From NCBI GenBank assembly GCA_025457805.1, contig JALOTR010000004.1:1-16267 (forward strand): DNA of 16,267 nt, given 5' to 3'. The DNA comes from Akkermansiaceae bacterium. Lineage in GTDB: Bacteria; Verrucomicrobiota; Verrucomicrobiia; Verrucomicrobiales; Akkermansiaceae. Below the pieces are notes generated by a model. The model worked only from the letters and a program-made list of their open reading frames with translations, searched no databases and was not told where the DNA came from. The position numbers and the translations under genes were made by a program. Every line of letters starts with the position of its first letter. The first letter of the stretch is position 1. Positions 14,645 to 16,267 of this stretch are shown in pieces.

Positions 14645-14778
14645 GGCAGGGACGTTTCTCCGCAAACGTCCGGCGAATGTTGGGTGAAAGTGGAGGGCAA
14701 GAGAAGCCGTGCCGGCCCCGCTTGGGCTTTCCTTTCTCACCTCATTCTCAAGGACCGCCCGGAGGATCGGTCCCTGCC
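14645..14778. repeat. Two-hairpin palindromic element, copy D (downstream of menD)
   Basis: The left hairpin (14645-14675) has a perfect 8-bp stem, GGACGTTT against AAACGTCC, around loop CTCCGC. The right hairpin (14751-14778) is identical to that of copy A in reverse orientation. The 75-nt spacer is unrelated in sequence to copies A-C but is again palindromic: GAATG (14675-14679) with CATTC (14743-14747), GGTGA (14683-14687) with TCACC (14737-14741), and AAGCC with GGCTT near the centre. It lies 19 bp past the menD stop, the same distance class as copy C from the DUF1501 stop. It may serve as a terminator or 3' stabiliser, although no T-tract follows. Confidence 0.75.
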
Positions 14779-14875
14779 GTTGCCGGGCCTATGGCAAAAT
14801 GATTGAAAACGACCCCAAACGGCTCGTTCTCTGAAATTTCCTCCCAATCAGCGCTTCCCAAATTCCCTGCGAGCA

Positions 14876-15196
14876 TCAAAGGCCGAGCAAGGCCTCGATC
14901 TCGCTTTTCGAGAGAGCCCGATCCTTGTTCTTGTTGAACTGATCGAACTTCTTCCCCGCGGCTTCGGCATCTGACTCTCCTTCGAGGTATTCGGGTTTGG
15001 TGACGATCCGGTCGCTGTTCTTGTCCTTCTGGGTCAGAAAGTCATCCACTGCCTTGCGTTTGCGGTCCTTTTCGGCGTCCTTCTTGGCCTTTTCAGCCTG
15101 CTTCGGGTTGCCCTTGCCGCCGCCGCCTTTTTTCTTCTTCGCTTCTGCAGGAACGATCAGGGCGGCGAGGATCATCATCAATACAATGGGTTTCAT
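14876..15196 (-). CDS. Small secreted EF-hand protein, Lys-rich
   Basis: This 106-residue protein has a signal peptide (MKPIVLMMILAALIVPAEA, cleavage probably after residue 19). A Lys/Gly-rich linker follows (KKKKGGGGKGNPKQAEKAKK, about 20-39), then a charged helix and two EF-hand-like calcium loops. Loop 1 is D58-K-N-S-D-R-I-V-T-K-P-E69, with ligands at positions 1, 3, 5 and 12 all acidic or Asn. Loop 2 is N88-K-N-K-D-R-A-L-S-K-S-E99, with Asn instead of Asp at position 1 and Arg at the usual Gly 6, so binding may be weaker. Small EF-hand proteins of this type are common in Planctomycetes and Verrucomicrobia; calcium-dependent periplasmic or surface roles are assumed, not shown. No Shine-Dalgarno is present, and both neighbours are separated by more than 90 bp. 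Confidence 0.85.
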   Translation of the reverse strand: MKPIVLMMILAALIVPAEAKKKKGGGGKGNPKQAEKAKKDAEKDRKRKAVDDFLTQKDKNSDRIVTKPEYLEGESDAEAAGKKFDQFNKNKDRALSKSEIEALLGL

Positions 15197-15334
15197 GTGG
15201 GTCGTGGGCTTTGGGTTTTTTTCGGAAATTCAAAGAATCGCGGTCCAATAGCACCAGGGGACCAACTGGTGAGGGATGAATTCGGGTTTTTCGTTCGGCA
15301 ATTGTTGCTCTCCGAGAACCGATATTCGAGAGAC

Positions 15335-15949
15335 TCAAACTAAAACCTCGTTCCAATCGTAACAGGCAGTCAACGATCCACCCCTTACGGAGTACTCAAT
15401 GGCATTGGAATCAATGACGTTCCCGTTGTTCTTCATAAGCCAGAATTCCCGATCTGCAGGTAAATGGATTGGACGCGACAGACAGCCATTTTCGTCCAAG
15501 GTGAAAAGTGCCGGCAAAGGCTTGCCCTTCGTTGTGCTGAGTTCTTTGTAGAAAGGATGGTGCAAAACATACTCCCCGATGTCAGCGCAGTAGGTGAAAT
15601 CCCGGAACGAATGAGTCACTCCGCGGTCGACGTGTGTGATGACTTCCGAATCGATTCTTCTCACCAAAGAAATCTGTTTCATTTCATGTCTTAAAAGGAT
15701 GCTTGATTCACCGGATGAAGCATCAAAATGCGATATTTCAACGTCGAGATTGAGAAAATCGGATGATCCGTCGATCCATATTCGATTCCCTTCGACTCTT
15801 GAAATCTCGAATCGGCCTATTTTTGCCACAGTCTTGAACCATTCTTCACGGCGACAATTTTTCACCATAGCGGATTCAGAAGCAATACGGGCAAGCCTCA
15901 CTGGCACAGATCCACCGAGCAACAAAAAATCGTGATCGTCCAAGGAGGG
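15335..15949 (-). CDS. Hypothetical protein, 5' end missing at a probable assembly joint
   Basis: About 205 codons are visible and I do not recognise the family. The frame is open through HDFLLLGGSVPVRLARIASES to a methionine (MVKNCRREEWFKTVAKIG), then charged, beta-rich sequence ending CYDWNEVLV. No signal peptide, membrane helix or catalytic motif is evident. The frame continues to an ATG at 15979, but those last ten codons lie in the AT-rich sequence beyond the composition break, so that start is probably false. The true N-terminus is either the internal Met near 15868 or lost beyond the joint. Base composition is lower in GC than the neighbouring genes, and codon use is less biased, suggesting an orphan or acquired gene. 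Confidence 0.55.
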   Translation of the reverse strand, partial: PSLDDHDFLLLGGSVPVRLARIASESAMVKNCRREEWFKTVAKIGRFEISRVEGNRIWIDGSSDFLNLDVEISHFDASSGESSILLRHEMKQISLVRRIDSEVITHVDRGVTHSFRDFTYCADIGEYVLHHPFYKELSTTKGKPLPALFTLDENGCLSRPIHLPADREFWLMKNNGNVIDSNAIEYSVRGGSLTACYDWNEVLV

Positions 15950-15960
15950 GATCACATGAT
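15941..15960. other. Composition break, probable chimeric joint
   Basis: Left of about 15950 the sequence belongs to the hypothetical gene read on the minus strand. To the right it becomes strongly AT-rich and encodes a HAD phosphatase fragment on the plus strand. Both genes lack their 5' portions and meet head to head, which no natural promoter arrangement explains. A GATC sits at 15950-15953, within the break; whether it marks a ligation site cannot be told from one sequence. Confidence 0.6.
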
Positions 15961-16267
15961 ACAACAAATAGAGGAGCATGGAGGAAAAATTAATAAGGTG
16001 TACGCCTGCTCCTCATTAAATGACGATGATCCTAATCGTAAACCTAATATTGGTATGGCGATGCAAGCTAAGGAAGATGTTACTAGTATTGATTTCAAAA
16101 AGAGTGTAATGGTAGGAAATAACATGAGCGATATGCTTTTTGGAAAAAGAGTGGGTATGCGCACTATTTTTTTATGCACTACTAATAGCCCGGTAACCTT
16201 ACCGCACGATACTATTGACGAACAATACCATTCACTAAAAGATTGGGCAGATTCTTTGCAAGCAAAA
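15956..16267 (+). CDS. HAD-family phosphatase, GmhB/histidinol-phosphatase-like, C-terminal fragment
   Basis: There are 104 codons open to the window edge, beginning within the protein (MIQQIEEHGGKINKVYACSS). The pattern fits the C-terminal half of D,D-heptose 1,7-bisphosphate phosphatase-type HAD enzymes: GGKINKVYAC, the catalytic lysine region NRKPNIGMAMQAKED (K29), and motif IV as VGNNMSDMLFGKRVGM (D59), followed by TIFLCTTN. The canonical GDxxxD is GNNxxD here. The second and third zinc-binding cysteines of GmhB are absent (CSSLNDDDPNRKP). The N-terminal DxDGT catalytic motif is not present upstream, so the gene is truncated at about 15950. Codon choice and AT-richness resemble Bacteroidetes rather than the rest of the window. 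The 3' end lies outside the window. Confidence 0.7.
   Translation, partial: MIQQIEEHGGKINKVYACSSLNDDDPNRKPNIGMAMQAKEDVTSIDFKKSVMVGNNMSDMLFGKRVGMRTIFLCTTNSPVTLPHDTIDEQYHSLKDWADSLQAK

Noticed and set aside
15197..15334. Regulatory or RNA element between the EF-hand and hypothetical genes.
   Set aside because: I found no stable hairpin, tRNA-like fold or strong promoter match; left unannotated. The same holds for 14779-14875.

Overview
The window is high-GC chromosomal DNA whose gene content points to a Verrucomicrobia or Planctomycetes-type bacterium (PVC group). The clues are a paired DUF1800/DUF1501 operon with a Tat-like leader, a sensor kinase with discoidin-like sugar-binding folds, a U32 protein with a Cys-rich tail, a divergent MenD, and the near absence of Shine-Dalgarno sites. 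This assignment is inferred from gene content, not from a marker gene.

Layout. Positions 1-599 hold no gene. They contain three copies (A, B, C) of an approximately 131-bp palindromic element bounded by two inverted hairpins. A fourth copy (D) lies at 14645-14778, just after menD. On the minus strand, 3527 to 600 is a DUF1800 then DUF1501 operon, with short tandem repeats in its 84-bp spacer. A U32 peptidase-family gene runs on the plus strand (3635-6088) and converges on a minus-strand two-component operon: a sensor kinase (8709-6748) and a LuxR-type regulator (6751-6095). Divergent from the kinase is a tight plus-strand cassette of SAM methyltransferase, FAD oxidoreductase and type III polyketide synthase (8774-11572). 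Its logic matches phenolic-lipid or alkylquinone pathways such as Streptomyces srsABC. Next come a type II toxin-antitoxin pair (11672-12204), a convergent DUF2071/YqjF gene (12954-12208), menD (13061-14626), element D, a small secreted EF-hand protein (15196-14876) and an unrecognised gene (15949-15335).

The last ~310 bases (from about 15950) differ sharply: they are AT-rich and encode the C-terminal part of a Bacteroidetes-like HAD phosphatase of the GmhB/histidinol-phosphatase type. Two genes missing their 5' ends meet head to head there, so this is most likely a chimeric assembly joint.

How the genes may work together. The kinase/regulator pair may control the adjacent polyketide cassette, because the two operons diverge from a ~64-bp gap, but the sequence shows no operator. 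The polyketide cassette and menD could both feed quinone-type membrane lipids, which is inference only. The most novel signal is the two-hairpin element. Its four copies keep a conserved CTCCG loop, stems that change in a compensatory way, and a spacer of constant length (72-75 nt) but very different sequence.
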